A DNA stretch of 64,000 nucleotides from Micromonospora luteifusca (lineage in GTDB: Bacteria > Actinomycetota > Actinomycetes > Mycobacteriales > Micromonosporaceae): positions 6,252,001 through 6,316,000 of the forward strand of contig NZ_JAFBBP010000001.1 of NCBI RefSeq assembly GCF_016907275.1, written 5' to 3'. How positions within the stretch are numbered: position 1 is the first letter of the stretch; every line of letters begins with the position of its first letter. The notes below the pieces were generated by a model, which saw only the letters and a list, made by a program, of their open reading frames with translations, searched no databases and was not told the origin of the DNA. Positions 33,895-43,396 of this stretch are shown one piece after another. A program made the translations under genes and the position numbers.

Positions 33895-35079
33895 TCAGGA
33901 GGGTTCGCCGGCGCGGTACACGGCGAGCGGCCGGCGCAGTACCGTGATGTCTCTCGTCGGGTCGCCGGCCACGACCAGCAGGTCGGCCTCGAATCCGGGA
34001 CGGACACGGCCCTTGCGCTGCCCCAGGCCGCACACCTGCGCGCCGACCGAGGTGGCTGCGGTGAGAGCGGCGGTGGCGGGGATGCCGCACGCGACGTACT
34101 CGATGAGCGTCTCCGGCAGGATGCCGTGCGGCTTCGCGGGGCCGAGCCCCGCGTCCGAACCGGCCACCAGGCGGACCCCGGCCCGATGCAGGGTGGCGGC
34201 GCCGTCGCCTAGCGCAGCCTCGCTGAGCCCGGCCCGCGCCGCCATCGCCACCACCTCCGGCGGCGCGACCACGGCCGGGTCGGTGCCGAGGGTGGCACAG
34301 ACCGCCACCCCGGCTGCGGCCAGGCGGTCCGCGAGCTCGTCGGGTACGTGGGCGCCGGCCGCCGTCACGCACGTGCAGTGCTCGATGCCGTCGACGCCGA
34401 CGCGCAGTGCCTGCTCGACCGCGCTGAGCGCGTGGGCGTGCGCGGTCACCGGCAGGTCGAGATTGTGCGCCTGGGTCAGCGCGGCGATCAGCTCCTGGTC
34501 GGTGAACTGTGGCCGGGTGGTGTCGGTGCCGGGGGTGAACACGCCGCCGCTGGCCATGACCTTCACCAGGTCGGTGCCGGCCGCCGCCCGTCGGCGCACG
34601 GCCTCGCGGATCCCGTCGACACCGCTCGCCTCGCCACCCAACGACCAGCAGTGTCCGCCGACACTGGTGACCGGCGCGCCCGACCCCACCACCGTTGGTA
34701 GGCCGTCGGGCACCTCCCGGCCCCGCCAGCGGAGCACGGCGTCGCGGCGGTCGCCCAGGTCCCGGACGGTCGTGACGCCGGCCGCCAGGTGCGCGCGCAG
34801 TGACGCTTCGATGACCGTGTCGAGGTCCGTCTCGGGACGCTCAGCGAGCCGGCCGAGCGCGTCCGGCCCGGCATCGGCGCACAGGTGTACGTGCGCGTCG
34901 ACCAAGCCGGGCAGCAGGGTGCCGTCCGGCTCTTCGCGTACCGGCCAGCCTTCCGGTGCCTCGGCCCGACCCTGGTGCACGTCGGCGATCCATCCGTCGT
35001 CCAGCAGGACCAGCACCCCGCCGTCCACGAGCCGCTCACCGTCGAACATCCGCGCCGCCCGGACAGCATGTTTCGTCAT
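33895..35079 (-). CDS. Amidohydrolase family protein (imidazolonepropionase/prolidase-like)
   Basis: 394 residues. Composite beta domain plus TIM barrel: metal ligands HxH in GLVDAHVHLCAD, Lys in DLVKVMASGG (probably carbamylated), His in LPVTAHAHAL, His in GIEHCTC, and Asp in LVAGSDAGLG. The C-terminal GFEADLLVVAGDPTRDI closes the beta domain. This set matches the Xaa-Pro dipeptidase/imidazolonepropionase-like amidohydrolases. Cytoplasmic, no signal peptide. The substrate is not predictable; N-acyl or cyclic dipeptide amides are common for the group. Confidence 0.9.
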   Translation of the reverse strand: MTKHAVRAARMFDGERLVDGGVLVLLDDGWIADVHQGRAEAPEGWPVREEPDGTLLPGLVDAHVHLCADAGPDALGRLAERPETDLDTVIEASLRAHLAAGVTTVRDLGDRRDAVLRWRGREVPDGLPTVVGSGAPVTSVGGHCWSLGGEASGVDGIREAVRRRAAAGTDLVKVMASGGVFTPGTDTTRPQFTDQELIAALTQAHNLDLPVTAHAHALSAVEQALRVGVDGIEHCTCVTAAGAHVPDELADRLAAAGVAVCATLGTDPAVVAPPEVVAMAARAGLSEAALGDGAATLHRAGVRLVAGSDAGLGPAKPHGILPETLIEYVACGIPATAALTAATSVGAQVCGLGQRKGRVRPGFEADLLVVAGDPTRDITVLRRPLAVYRAGEPS

Positions 35080-35260
35080 CGGCCCTCCCCGTCGAGTTGA
35101 ACGGTATCGGCCGTACGCTCAGCGGCCAGGGGTTGCCGGGGCAACCGAAATGAATCTATGGTCGACGATGCTGGGTGAGAGGCGCTGCGACGGACCGGGT
35201 CCGCCACGCTCGCCCGGAGCATCCGACCCAAGGGCGCCTTCCTGCGATCAGGGAGGCCTG

Positions 35261-36067
35261 GTGCGTACATTCGCAACCACCTGGGGTGTCGGCGACTACC
35301 CCGCGATGGCCCGGCTGTTGATGCCGGCCGCCGAAGCCGTGGTGGCGGCGGCCGGGGTTCGGCCGGATGACCGGGTGCTCGATGTGGCCACCGGCACGGG
35401 CAACGCCGCGGTGCTGGCCGCCCGGTGCGGAGCGCGTACGACCGGGGTGGACCTTGAGCCCGCTTTGCTGGCGCTTGCCGGGCGCCGCGCCACGGATGCC
35501 GGCCTGACGGTCGATTGGCGACTCGGTGACGCGATCCGGTTGCCCCTGCCGGACGACTCGGCCGATGTGGTGTTGTCGGTGTTCGGCGTCATGTACGCGA
35601 GCGACCATGACGTGGCCGCGCGGGAGTTGAGCCGGGTGTGCGCTCCCGCCGGCCGGGTGGCGTTGGCCGCCTGGACGCCGGGCGACCTTCTGCCGGCCAT
35701 GGGACAGGTTTTCGGCGGTTTTCTGCCACCTCCACCGCCCGGAAGCGTCCCGCCGAGCCGATGGGGCGACCGGAAGTCGGCCGGCCGGCTCCTGGAGGCG
35801 GCCGGACTGCACGTCGTTTCGACGGATGCCCACCGGTTGCACCTGACGTTTCCCGACGGCGACGCGGCGACCAGCCTGCTCATCGAGACCGCCGGGCACG
35901 TCGTCGCGGAACGGGACCGGCTCGTGGCGCAGGGCCGATGGGAGGTCATGTGCGCAGCCCTGCGCTCGTTCGTCGGCGAACGTGGGGTGACCGACGGCGA
36001 CCTCTTCCGGCTGGAACTCGAGTATCTGGTCATGACAGCCAGGCCGGCGCTGGCGACGACGGCCTGA
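35261..36067 (+). CDS. Class I SAM-dependent methyltransferase
   Basis: 268 residues from GTG 35261, with GGGAGG 4 bases upstream; a longer open frame upstream is not coding. Motif I is VLDVATGTGNAAVLAA, the acidic residue of motif II lies in TTGVDLEPALL, and post-I is DAIRLPLPDDSADVVLSVFG, a UbiE/Methyltransf_11 fold. A proline-rich stretch (PPPPPGSVPP) separates the core from the C-terminal cap. Divergent from the amidohydrolase gene. The acceptor is unknown. Confidence 0.87.
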   Translation: MRTFATTWGVGDYPAMARLLMPAAEAVVAAAGVRPDDRVLDVATGTGNAAVLAARCGARTTGVDLEPALLALAGRRATDAGLTVDWRLGDAIRLPLPDDSADVVLSVFGVMYASDHDVAARELSRVCAPAGRVALAAWTPGDLLPAMGQVFGGFLPPPPPGSVPPSRWGDRKSAGRLLEAAGLHVVSTDAHRLHLTFPDGDAATSLLIETAGHVVAERDRLVAQGRWEVMCAALRSFVGERGVTDGDLFRLELEYLVMTARPALATTA

Positions 36068-36088
36068 CCGCCTTGTCGAGGTTCCTGA

Positions 36089-37174
36089 TCAGTACGGGTA
36101 TCCGGGAATGTTGAGTCGCACGCTGTACAGGCCGGAGTCGTTCCTCGGGCCCGAGGTGATGTAGAGGGTCTGCCGGTCGGGGCCGCCGAACGCCACGTTG
36201 GTCGTACCGGAGGTGCCGGCCCGGATGGTGCCGAGCTGGGTGCCCGCGGGGGAGTAGACGTGGACCAGGGCGTCTGAGCCCGACGCCCAGTACACGTTGC
36301 CGGCGCAGTCGATCGTGACGCCGTCTGGACCGCCGAGGTAGCTCACGAAGACGCTGCGGGCGCCGGTGCTGCCGTCGGGCTGGACGGCGTACTTGTAAAT
36401 CCTGTTCTCGGAGTATGCGCCCACGTACAGCGCCGTTCCGTCCGGTGAGAGCGCGATGCCGTTGGGCTGGCGCAGCCGGTCGTCTACCAGCGACACCTGG
36501 CCGTTGGAAACGCGGAAGACACTGGTACGCCCGTTCATCTGGTCCGAGCGGTTGCCTCGCTGGAAGTTGGGGTCGGTGAAATAGGTAACGCCATCCGAGC
36601 GGACCGCGACGTCGTTGGGCGAGTTGAACGCCCGGCCCTGATAGTTCGCCGCGACGGTGCTGCGGGTCCGGTCGCTCAGCCGGTATGCGGAGAGGTTCCG
36701 CTGGTCGTGGGTGGCCGCGATGAGCTGCTGGGCGTCGGCGCTGAGCGCCAGACCGTTGCTGCCGGCGTTGGCGATGAACGTGTCGAAGGTCGCCGGTGGG
36801 GTGAACCGGCGGATCGTCGACGGTTGGACGTTGTACGGCCCGGAACCGGCGGCCATGTCTGACATCAGCAGATAGCCGCCGTCGGCGACCCAGACCGGCC
36901 CCTCCAGGAATGAGAATCCACTGTGGATCTTTGGGGCCACGACGGAACTGCTCGGCAGCGGTGGGCCGTATCCGGCCCCTGCCGGGCAGACGCCGGGCGG
37001 CGTGCCGGGCGGACCGGCGAGCGTCCCACCGGCCGTGGTCACTGCGGCGTGAGCGCTAACATGGACAGCGCGTGGGGTTTCTGGGGGCGTGGCGGCGGCA
37101 CCGGTGGGGAATGTTGCGGTGCTGAACGCGAGGCACAGACCGGCCAGCGCGGCAGTTGTCGGACGCCAGGTCAT
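36089..37174 (-). CDS. Secreted SMP-30/gluconolactonase-like beta-propeller
   Basis: 361 residues from ATG 37174 with GGAG 8 bases upstream. A signal peptide (residues 1-~33, MTWRPTTAALAGLCLAF then TGAAA) precedes a six-bladed propeller. SMP-30 segments: FLEGPVWVADGGYLLMSDM, SPNDVAVRSDGVTYFTDPNF, QPNGIALSPDGTALYV and GPDGVTIDCAGNVYWAS; the Glu, Asn and Asp in these loops bind Ca or Zn. Probably an extracellular sugar lactonase or a related hydrolase. It stands alone. Confidence 0.87.
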   Translation of the reverse strand: MTWRPTTAALAGLCLAFSTATFPTGAAATPPETPRAVHVSAHAAVTTAGGTLAGPPGTPPGVCPAGAGYGPPLPSSSVVAPKIHSGFSFLEGPVWVADGGYLLMSDMAAGSGPYNVQPSTIRRFTPPATFDTFIANAGSNGLALSADAQQLIAATHDQRNLSAYRLSDRTRSTVAANYQGRAFNSPNDVAVRSDGVTYFTDPNFQRGNRSDQMNGRTSVFRVSNGQVSLVDDRLRQPNGIALSPDGTALYVGAYSENRIYKYAVQPDGSTGARSVFVSYLGGPDGVTIDCAGNVYWASGSDALVHVYSPAGTQLGTIRAGTSGTTNVAFGGPDRQTLYITSGPRNDSGLYSVRLNIPGYPY

Positions 37175-37369
37175 CGGATGCTCCAATCGGCGTCGGCGGT
37201 GGTGAAGACCGGCGGTCGACGCGTTGTGCGTGATCGCGACGGCCGGCACGACGTGGGTGTGGGCCGCCGATGCGGTTATGCGGCAGCATAATGTCGAAAA
37301 CTAGCGGGCCGCACCGGTTTCACCCCGATTATTTCGTCCAAGGATCGGGTCAGCATACAAAGACGCTGG

Positions 37370-38404
37370 TCAATGTGTTGGCGTCCGGAAAAATTGATTG
37401 AGGTTGGGGGGAAGCGCCTTGAGCCCGCCAGCCACCTGAAGGACGAGCTTGCCGGTGGTCGTACCGGACTCGATGCGGCGGTGGGCGTCGGCGGCCCGGT
37501 CGAGGGGGAGCGTCTCGACTCGTACTCGTAGGTCGCCCTTCGCCGCGGCGGCGACCGCGCGGCGCAGCGCCCGTCCCGCCTCGTGGGGGTACGCGGCGGC
37601 GAAGGCGGCGAGATTGAAACCGGAGACGGTCTTGTTGGTGAACCACAGTTCGTTCGCGGGGATCCCGACGTCGTCGCTGCCGGAGGCGTTGCCCATGACG
37701 ACCAGGCGTCCCATCGGCGCCAGTAGGTCCAGGCTGGCCCGGCGGGTCACGCCGCCGACCATGTCGACCACGATGTCGAACTCACCGACATCGGCGAGCT
37801 GGTCGCGGGGGACCACCTCGTCGTAGCCGAAGCCCATCGCGGTTTCGATCTTGGCGGTGCTACCGACGGTGCCCACCACCCGGCCGGCGCCCAGCAGCCG
37901 CGCGACCTGGCCGAGTTGGCTGCCGACGCCCCCGGCGGCGGCGTGCACCAGCACCCGTTCGCCGGGCGCGATGCGGGCGACGCGGTCGAGCACCAGGAAC
38001 GCGGTGGTGCTGTTGGACGGCAGGGCCGCCGCGAGGTCAAGCCCGAGATCCAGGCCGTCCAGTGGGGCGACCAGGTCGGCGGCGGTCACGGCCACCTCGG
38101 CGTAGCCGCCGCTGTTGACAATGGTGAGCGCCGCCACCGGCTGGCCCACCGCCACGCTGTCCACGCCCGCGCCGACGGCCCGAATCCGACCGGCGACCTC
38201 GATGCCGGGCACGAACGGCAGTCGTACGTCGACGACGCCGCGCCGGTAGAGGACCTCGGCGAAGTTGGCGCCCGCGTACGCCACGTCGATGCTCACCTCG
38301 CCCGGCCCAGGCTCGGGAACTGTCATCTCGTCGCGGCGAAGCACGTCGGCCGCACCGAAGCCGGGGATCGTCACTGCCGTCATCCGCATGGTGTCGCTGT
38401 TCAT
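37370..38404 (-). CDS. Zinc-free NADPH:quinone oxidoreductase (MDR family)
   Basis: 344 residues if started at ATG 38404 (MNSDTMRM). GroES-like N-terminal domain with PFVPGIEVAGRI; Rossmann domain with VLVHAAAGGVGSQLGQVARLLGA, the quinone oxidoreductase signature with AAGGVG in place of zinc ligands. Cys ligands of zinc alcohol dehydrogenases are absent. It reduces quinones or enones using NADPH. It is preceded on the same strand by an MmyB-type regulator and an LLM oxidoreductase, which may form one unit. Confidence 0.88.
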   Translation of the reverse strand: MNSDTMRMTAVTIPGFGAADVLRRDEMTVPEPGPGEVSIDVAYAGANFAEVLYRRGVVDVRLPFVPGIEVAGRIRAVGAGVDSVAVGQPVAALTIVNSGGYAEVAVTAADLVAPLDGLDLGLDLAAALPSNSTTAFLVLDRVARIAPGERVLVHAAAGGVGSQLGQVARLLGAGRVVGTVGSTAKIETAMGFGYDEVVPRDQLADVGEFDIVVDMVGGVTRRASLDLLAPMGRLVVMGNASGSDDVGIPANELWFTNKTVSGFNLAAFAAAYPHEAGRALRRAVAAAAKGDLRVRVETLPLDRAADAHRRIESGTTTGKLVLQVAGGLKALPPNLNQFFRTPTH

Positions 38405-38448
38405 GACGACCATCCTGGGTTGCCGGTGCGGCACCAGACAGTGTCGGC

Positions 38449-39309
38449 TTATCCGGGGTGTGCCACCACCAGGCTGCGCTCGCGCATGAGCCGTTCCAAC
38501 CGCTCCTCCGTGCCGCTGCCTGGACGCGGATTGTGCAGGATCAGGTGACTTCCGGGGTGGTCAGGCAACGGCAGCAGTGTGGCGTCGAACAGGAGCATGC
38601 CTGCCTCGGGGTGGTCGACCGCCTTGACCGCACTGGTGTGCTCGGCGACGTCGTGGCGCGCCCACAACTCGGCGAACTCCGGACTGACCGTGGCCAGGTC
38701 GGCGGCGATGCGCGCGAACTCCGGATCGTCCGGGTAACGCGCGGCGTCGGCGCGGAAGCCGGCGGCCACCTCGGGTGCCGTCTGCGTCCAGTGCCGGTGC
38801 ACCACTCGGTAGCGGTTGTTGGTGAAGAAGGAGACCAGGCAGTTGTGGTCGGTCTCGCCGTAGCCGAACACCGCCCGGGCCGCGTCGTTCACCGCCGTGA
38901 AGTTCCAGTGTCGGTCGCGGACGTAGGCCGGGCGAGGCGACCAGGCGCAGAGCAGCCGTCGCAGCTCGGGCGACGCGGGCACCGCCGGCGTGGGCGGTGC
39001 CTCGGGCGGATTGAGTCCAGCCAGACGGTAGAGGTGCGCGCGCTCGATTGCCTCCAGCCGCAGCGTGCGCCCGATCGCGTCGAGGACGTCCTCGGACACG
39101 TTGATGTCACGGCCCTGTTCCAGCCAGGTGTACCAGGACACCCCGACGCCGGCCAGCACCGCGACCTCCTCCCGGCGCAACCCCGGCGTGCGCCGCCGGC
39201 CGCCACTGGGCATACCGACGTCGGCGGGCGAGACCCGCTCTCGGCGACTACGCAGGAAGTCGCGCAGTTCGGCCCGGCGGTGGTCGGCGGACGCGGAGGC
39301 ACTGGCCAT
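38449..39309 (-). CDS. XRE/MmyB-type helix-turn-helix regulator
   Basis: 286 residues. N-terminal HTH (residues ~10-85) with RRRTPGLRREEVAVLAGVGV and the WYTWLEQGRDINVS turn, then the MmyB-like PAS-related ligand domain with NAARAVFGY-type region and HRHWTQTAPEVAAGFRADAA. These actinobacterial proteins bind fatty-acid-like ligands and usually control a neighbouring dehydrogenase or reductase gene. Here the quinone oxidoreductase lies downstream and the LLM oxidoreductase upstream on the same strand. Confidence 0.88.
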   Translation of the reverse strand: MASASASADHRRAELRDFLRSRRERVSPADVGMPSGGRRRTPGLRREEVAVLAGVGVSWYTWLEQGRDINVSEDVLDAIGRTLRLEAIERAHLYRLAGLNPPEAPPTPAVPASPELRRLLCAWSPRPAYVRDRHWNFTAVNDAARAVFGYGETDHNCLVSFFTNNRYRVVHRHWTQTAPEVAAGFRADAARYPDDPEFARIAADLATVSPEFAELWARHDVAEHTSAVKAVDHPEAGMLLFDATLLPLPDHPGSHLILHNPRPGSGTEERLERLMRERSLVVAHPG

Positions 39310-39384
39310 GGCCGCAATCCTACGGACCGCTGGTTGCCTGGCCAGGAGTGGTGCGTGCCACGGCGGACGGCGCTTTCGAAGACG

Positions 39385-40248
39385 TCAGATCAGGGCGGCG
39401 GCGAGAGTGCGGAAGGCGTCGGCGGGGAATGTCGTGGCGTCGCCGCCGTTGAGTACCTGGATCGCCACCTCGTCCGCGCCGGCCTGGTAGTGCTGCTCCA
39501 GCCCGGCCGCGACCTGCTCGACCGTGCCCCAGGGGATCAGAGCGTCGACGAGGCGGTCGCTGCCGCCCGCGACCAAGTCCTCGTCGGTCCAACCGAACCG
39601 CCGCAGGTTGTTGGTGTAGTTCGGCAGTGCCAGGTATCCGCTCGCGTACTGCCGCGCGGTGGCGCGCGCGGTGGTGGCGTTCGCGTCGAGGACCACCGCG
39701 ACCTCGGTAGCGAGCAACCGGTCCGGCCCGATTGCCGCCCGGGCCTCGGCGGTGTGCTCGGCAGGGACGAAGTACGGGTGCGCTCCGGCTGAACGGTCGC
39801 GGGCGAGTTCGAGCATCCGCGGGCCGAGTGCGGCCAGGATCCGCCGCTCGGGAGGAAGGCCGGCCGCGTCGAGACCGTCCAGATACTCCACCATCTTCGA
39901 GTACGGCTTGCGGTAGTCGGTGCCGCTGCCTTCCAGCAGCACCGCGTGGCTGGCACCGAGGCCGAGCAGGAATCGGCCGGGATGAGCCCGCTCCGCGTCC
40001 TGTGCGAACGCGGCCACCTGAGGGGGCGACGAGTGCCAGATGCTCACGATCCCCGACGCGACCCCGATGTGCCTGGTCCCGTCCAGGATCTCCCGGAAGC
40101 GTGGGGCGACGTTGTCGCCGAAACCGCCCGAGAACCAGAGCCGGGAGTAGCCAAGTTCCTCCAACTCGGTCGCGGCATCGATGGCCGCGCCCTGACTCTC
40201 GCTACTGAGGAAGAACGGTTGCCATACGCTGACGAGTCGTTGTGCCAT
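39385..40248 (-). CDS. LLM-class F420-dependent oxidoreductase
   Basis: 287 residues, luciferase-like TIM barrel. It shows ELGYSRLWFSGGFGDN near the start, HIGVASGIVSIWHSSP, HPGRFLLGLGASHAVLLEG, and a C-terminal QHYQAGADEVAIQVL, the pattern of the TIGR03620-type F420 family. It uses reduced F420, the 5-deazaflavin cofactor of actinobacteria and archaea, to reduce or dehydrogenate an unknown organic substrate. First gene of a same-strand trio with the MmyB regulator and quinone oxidoreductase. Confidence 0.88.
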   Translation of the reverse strand: MAQRLVSVWQPFFLSSESQGAAIDAATELEELGYSRLWFSGGFGDNVAPRFREILDGTRHIGVASGIVSIWHSSPPQVAAFAQDAERAHPGRFLLGLGASHAVLLEGSGTDYRKPYSKMVEYLDGLDAAGLPPERRILAALGPRMLELARDRSAGAHPYFVPAEHTAEARAAIGPDRLLATEVAVVLDANATTARATARQYASGYLALPNYTNNLRRFGWTDEDLVAGGSDRLVDALIPWGTVEQVAAGLEQHYQAGADEVAIQVLNGGDATTFPADAFRTLAAALI

Positions 40249-40345
40249 ACCGGAACACTACGACCAACGGCTCCGGTACGAGCGCAACCCGGGTGACTAC
40301 CAGTGCCCCCGGTCGGACCGGTCCGCCATGTCCTCCGCGACTGCC

Positions 40346-40963
40346 TTAGAGCAGCCGTTTCAGGGCGAGAGACAGGCCAACGCCCCTGGCGTGGACGAGG
40401 AGTCTTCTGCCGGGCTCGCGATCACCCCACGTCTTCGTGCCGCGGCCGTGCGTGCCGTGCTCGGCGTACGTCTTCTCAAAGTCGAACGACCTCAACTGCG
40501 AGTCACCGACGTCAACGACGGAATGGGAGTGTTTGACGAAGGCACTCGTCACGCCCCGCTCAACGTGCATGACCTCCTCCTCCCAGAGGACGACATGCTT
40601 CAGGGCGCCGTCCGGCAGGAGGAGGAAGGTGTGTTGTTCGTAGGTGATCTCCTGGTGCGTGCCGCCGCGCAGCCGGGTGTTCCGTTCGATGTGGTAGTTA
40701 CGGCGGTCGAGTGCCCAGTGGCCGCCGACGACGCCGATCCGCCTCGTGACCGGCTGCTGCTGGGAGGTCAGCTCCCTACGCGTGAACAGCCCGAACGGGC
40801 CGGACTTGCGCACACGCTCCTTCTCGACGGTCTGATACTCCGTCGTCGTGTAGCTGATGGAGCCCTCCTGCGGCTTGCGTGTATCCCGCGCCACCCGCTT
40901 GGCATAGGCGCGCAGTCGGGGCCAGTCCGCCACGCTCGCCTCGTACGCCTGCCGATCCGGCAT
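40346..40963 (-). CDS. Hypothetical protein
   Basis: 205 residues from ATG 40963, preceded by GGGGGAGG. Soluble, basic, rich in Arg and aromatic residues. Internal features: EGSISYTTTEYQTVEKERVR, GGHWALDRRNYHIERN and an alternating beta-strand pattern suggesting a beta-rich fold. No family recognised. It is monocistronic as far as can be seen; its codon use is normal for the window. Confidence 0.65.
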   Translation of the reverse strand: MPDRQAYEASVADWPRLRAYAKRVARDTRKPQEGSISYTTTEYQTVEKERVRKSGPFGLFTRRELTSQQQPVTRRIGVVGGHWALDRRNYHIERNTRLRGGTHQEITYEQHTFLLLPDGALKHVVLWEEEVMHVERGVTSAFVKHSHSVVDVGDSQLRSFDFEKTYAEHGTHGRGTKTWGDREPGRRLLVHARGVGLSLALKRLL

Positions 40964-41299
40964 GATGCCTCCCCCAACGCTCCAGCCGCATCGAGAACGT
41001 GGTGCCACCGATCCCACCCATGTCTCAGAAGGTCAGGACGTTGCACCGGACCGCCTCACCGAGAGTGACCACGCTGTCGACGACGCGCTGAAGCAGCTAA
41101 TCAAGCGAGCCCGGCGAGCGGAGCCCTTCCATCAGCTCCAACTTCTGACCACAGCGACCGGGCAGAACGGCGTTATATTCACATCCGTCGACGATCGGTC
41201 AGCTCAGGGCAGCCAAAGTCATCCTCTCGGCTTGATCAACGACCTCGTCCAACCGCCCGCCCGTTGCGGGATCGCGCATGCCTCGACCTGGTCGCACGC
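40964..41299. other. 336-bp stretch without an assignable gene
   Basis: GC content and third-position bias are lower than in the flanks (for example GGCGTTATATTCACATCC near 41172). A forward frame covers most of it but lacks a credible start; on the reverse strand a short frame ends AERMTLAALS. Possibly a decayed small gene. Confidence 0.3.
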
Positions 41300-42199
41300 C
41301 TAGAGGTGACGTCCGTCCGGGGCAGGTCCAACGCCGACGCGGTCGTGTTCCGCTGTCGTCGGGATGGCCGGGTGGTTCACCAGGAGGCGCAGGGCCTGCT
41401 CAGAGCGGGATCCGCCTTCGGCGGTGTACAGCCCGAGGACTTGCTCTGAATCGGCGGCGTGGGCGAACGCCTCGTAGTTGAGAATCAACTCGCCGACGAC
41501 CGGGTGGTGGAAGCGTTGGGCACCGTAGGTGTGTCGATGCACGTCGTGGTCGGCCCACCAGCGGCGGAAATCCGGGTCACGTTCCGACAACTCGTGGACC
41601 AGTTCGGCGAGTTGGGCGTCGTCCGGATTGCGCCCCGCGTAGAGATGCAGGCTGGCGACGGCACTGCGGGCGACTTCCGGCCAGTCGAGGTAGAGCTGCC
41701 GCGCCGCGTCGTCCAGGAAGAGGAACCTGGCGAGATTGCGACGTCGGGGCGGTAGCGCGTCGAAATCGGTGAAGAGGGCACGGGCCAGCGCGTTGGTGGC
41801 CAATACGTCGCAGCGGCGCCCGATCACGAGCGCAGGCACCTCGAGTGCGTCGAGGGTGTGCCGCAGGCTGGGTCGCACGCGCTGCGCCGGCATCAGTTGG
41901 TGCCCGGATGGCGACCGTCGAAATCTCGCCAGCGCGAGGAGGTGGCTGCGTTCGGTCTCGTCCAGTTGTAGAGCGCGGGCCACGGCCTTGAGCACCGACT
42001 CGGAGACGTTCAGGTTATGACCGCGCTCCAGCTGGATGTAGTAATCGGTGCTCACCCCGGCAAGGCGGGCCACCTCCTCACGGCGTAGCCCTGGCACTCG
42101 GCGGGTGCCCGGCCGCGCGGACAGTCCCGCCTGCTCGGGCGCGAGCCGTGCCCGCCGTGCCCACAGAAACGCCCGAAGGTCCGCATTGCCACCGCTCAT
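41300..42199 (-). CDS. XRE/MmyB-type helix-turn-helix regulator
   Basis: 299 residues from ATG 42199, with GGAGG 4 bases upstream. HTH region RRVPGLRREEVARLAGVSTD followed by YYIQLERGHNLNVSESVLKA; the MmyB ligand domain continues with ALVIGRRCDVLATNALARAL and the DPDFRRWWADHDVHRHTYG segment. Divergent from the aldo/keto reductase gene with a palindrome between, the usual arrangement in which such regulators control the adjacent reductase. Confidence 0.9.
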   Translation of the reverse strand: MSGGNADLRAFLWARRARLAPEQAGLSARPGTRRVPGLRREEVARLAGVSTDYYIQLERGHNLNVSESVLKAVARALQLDETERSHLLALARFRRSPSGHQLMPAQRVRPSLRHTLDALEVPALVIGRRCDVLATNALARALFTDFDALPPRRRNLARFLFLDDAARQLYLDWPEVARSAVASLHLYAGRNPDDAQLAELVHELSERDPDFRRWWADHDVHRHTYGAQRFHHPVVGELILNYEAFAHAADSEQVLGLYTAEGGSRSEQALRLLVNHPAIPTTAEHDRVGVGPAPDGRHL

Positions 42200-42259
42200 G
42201 ACCTCCAGACTATTCCGCCTGGGCCTTTGCAACCCGTCGTGAGGGGGTCCACTGGTACC

Positions 42260-42274
42260 TCCCGCATTGCGGGA
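42260..42274. promoter_or_regulatory. Palindromic operator candidate between MmyB regulator and reductase
   Basis: TCCCGCATTGCGGGA is a perfect 15-base palindrome in the 134-bp divergent intergenic region. It is a natural binding site for the adjacent MmyB-type regulator. Confidence 0.5.
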
Positions 42275-42333
42275 AATGAGCCCGCTGCGGTGCTTGACTG
42301 GGCTGAGGCCTTCAAAGCAGTGGAGAGCACACC

Positions 42334-43353
42334 ATGAAACGCAGAATCCTCGGTGGCACGGGCATGTCGGTGAGCGGATTCGCGCTCGGCGCCATGATGC
42401 TCGGCGCGATGGGTAACACCGATCACGACGAATCAGTGGGTTTGATTCATACCGCGCTGGACGCGGGCATCAACTTCATCGACACCGCGGACGTCTATTC
42501 CGCGGGCGAGAGCGAGGAGATCGTCGGCAAGGCGCTGAAGGGGCGGCGTGACGAGGTCGTCCTCGCTACCAAATTCGCGCTGCCGATGGGATCGGACACC
42601 AACCACCGAGGTGGCTCCCGCCGGTGGATCATGCAGGCGGTGGAAGGGAGTCTGCGCCGCCTCGGTACCGACTACATCGATCTCTACCAGATGCACCGGT
42701 GGGATCCGGACACCGACCCCGACGAGACGCTTTCGGCGCTGTCGGACCTGATCCGGGCCGGCAAGGTGCGCACGATCGGCTCGTCACTGTTCCACCCGGA
42801 GCAGATCGTCGAGGCGCAGTGGGTCGCCGAGCGGCGTAACCACCAGCGCTTCCGGTCCGAGCAGCCGCCGTACAACATCCTGTTGCGCGGCATCGAGGCC
42901 ACGACACTGCCCACCGCCCAGCGGTACGGGATGGGTGTGCTGACCTTCGGCCCGCTCGGCTCCGGCTGGCTCTCCGGCCGGGCCGACCCGACAGCGGGTC
43001 ACCGTAACGCGGGAGCCGCGACGCGGCTGTTCGACCAGACCGAACCGGGAAACCAGGCGAAGGCGGAGGCCGTCGGGAAGCTCACCGAGTTGGCGGCCGA
43101 AGCGGGCCTGAAGATGTCCCATCTGGCCGTCGCCTTTGTGCTGACCCACCCGGCGATCACCTCGGTCCTCATCGGTCCTCGCACCCCGGCGCAGCTCACC
43201 GATCTGCTCGCCGGCGCCGACATCGAACTCAGCGACGACGTGCTGGACCGGATCGACGAGATCGTTCCGCCCGGGGTGAACCTCAACCAGCAGGACATCC
43301 TCTTCCTGCCCACCACTCTCGGGGACAAGCACGCCCGCCGTCGTCCTCGCTGA
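42334..43353 (+). CDS. Aldo/keto reductase
   Basis: 339 residues, (alpha/beta)8 barrel. Catalytic tetrad candidates: Asp in FIDTADVYSAG with Tyr four residues on, Lys in VVLATKFALP, and His in DLYQMHRWDPD. NADPH-binding C-terminal end: LTHPAITSVLIGPRTPAQL. It reduces aldehydes or ketones; the substrate is unknown. Induction through the divergent MmyB regulator is likely. A perfect 17-bp hairpin follows. Confidence 0.92.
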   Translation: MKRRILGGTGMSVSGFALGAMMLGAMGNTDHDESVGLIHTALDAGINFIDTADVYSAGESEEIVGKALKGRRDEVVLATKFALPMGSDTNHRGGSRRWIMQAVEGSLRRLGTDYIDLYQMHRWDPDTDPDETLSALSDLIRAGKVRTIGSSLFHPEQIVEAQWVAERRNHQRFRSEQPPYNILLRGIEATTLPTAQRYGMGVLTFGPLGSGWLSGRADPTAGHRNAGAATRLFDQTEPGNQAKAEAVGKLTELAAEAGLKMSHLAVAFVLTHPAITSVLIGPRTPAQLTDLLAGADIELSDDVLDRIDEIVPPGVNLNQQDILFLPTTLGDKHARRRPR

Positions 43354-43396
43354 CGCCACCGACCTAGCGTCAGGCTCTGCGAGAGAGCCGTCGTGA

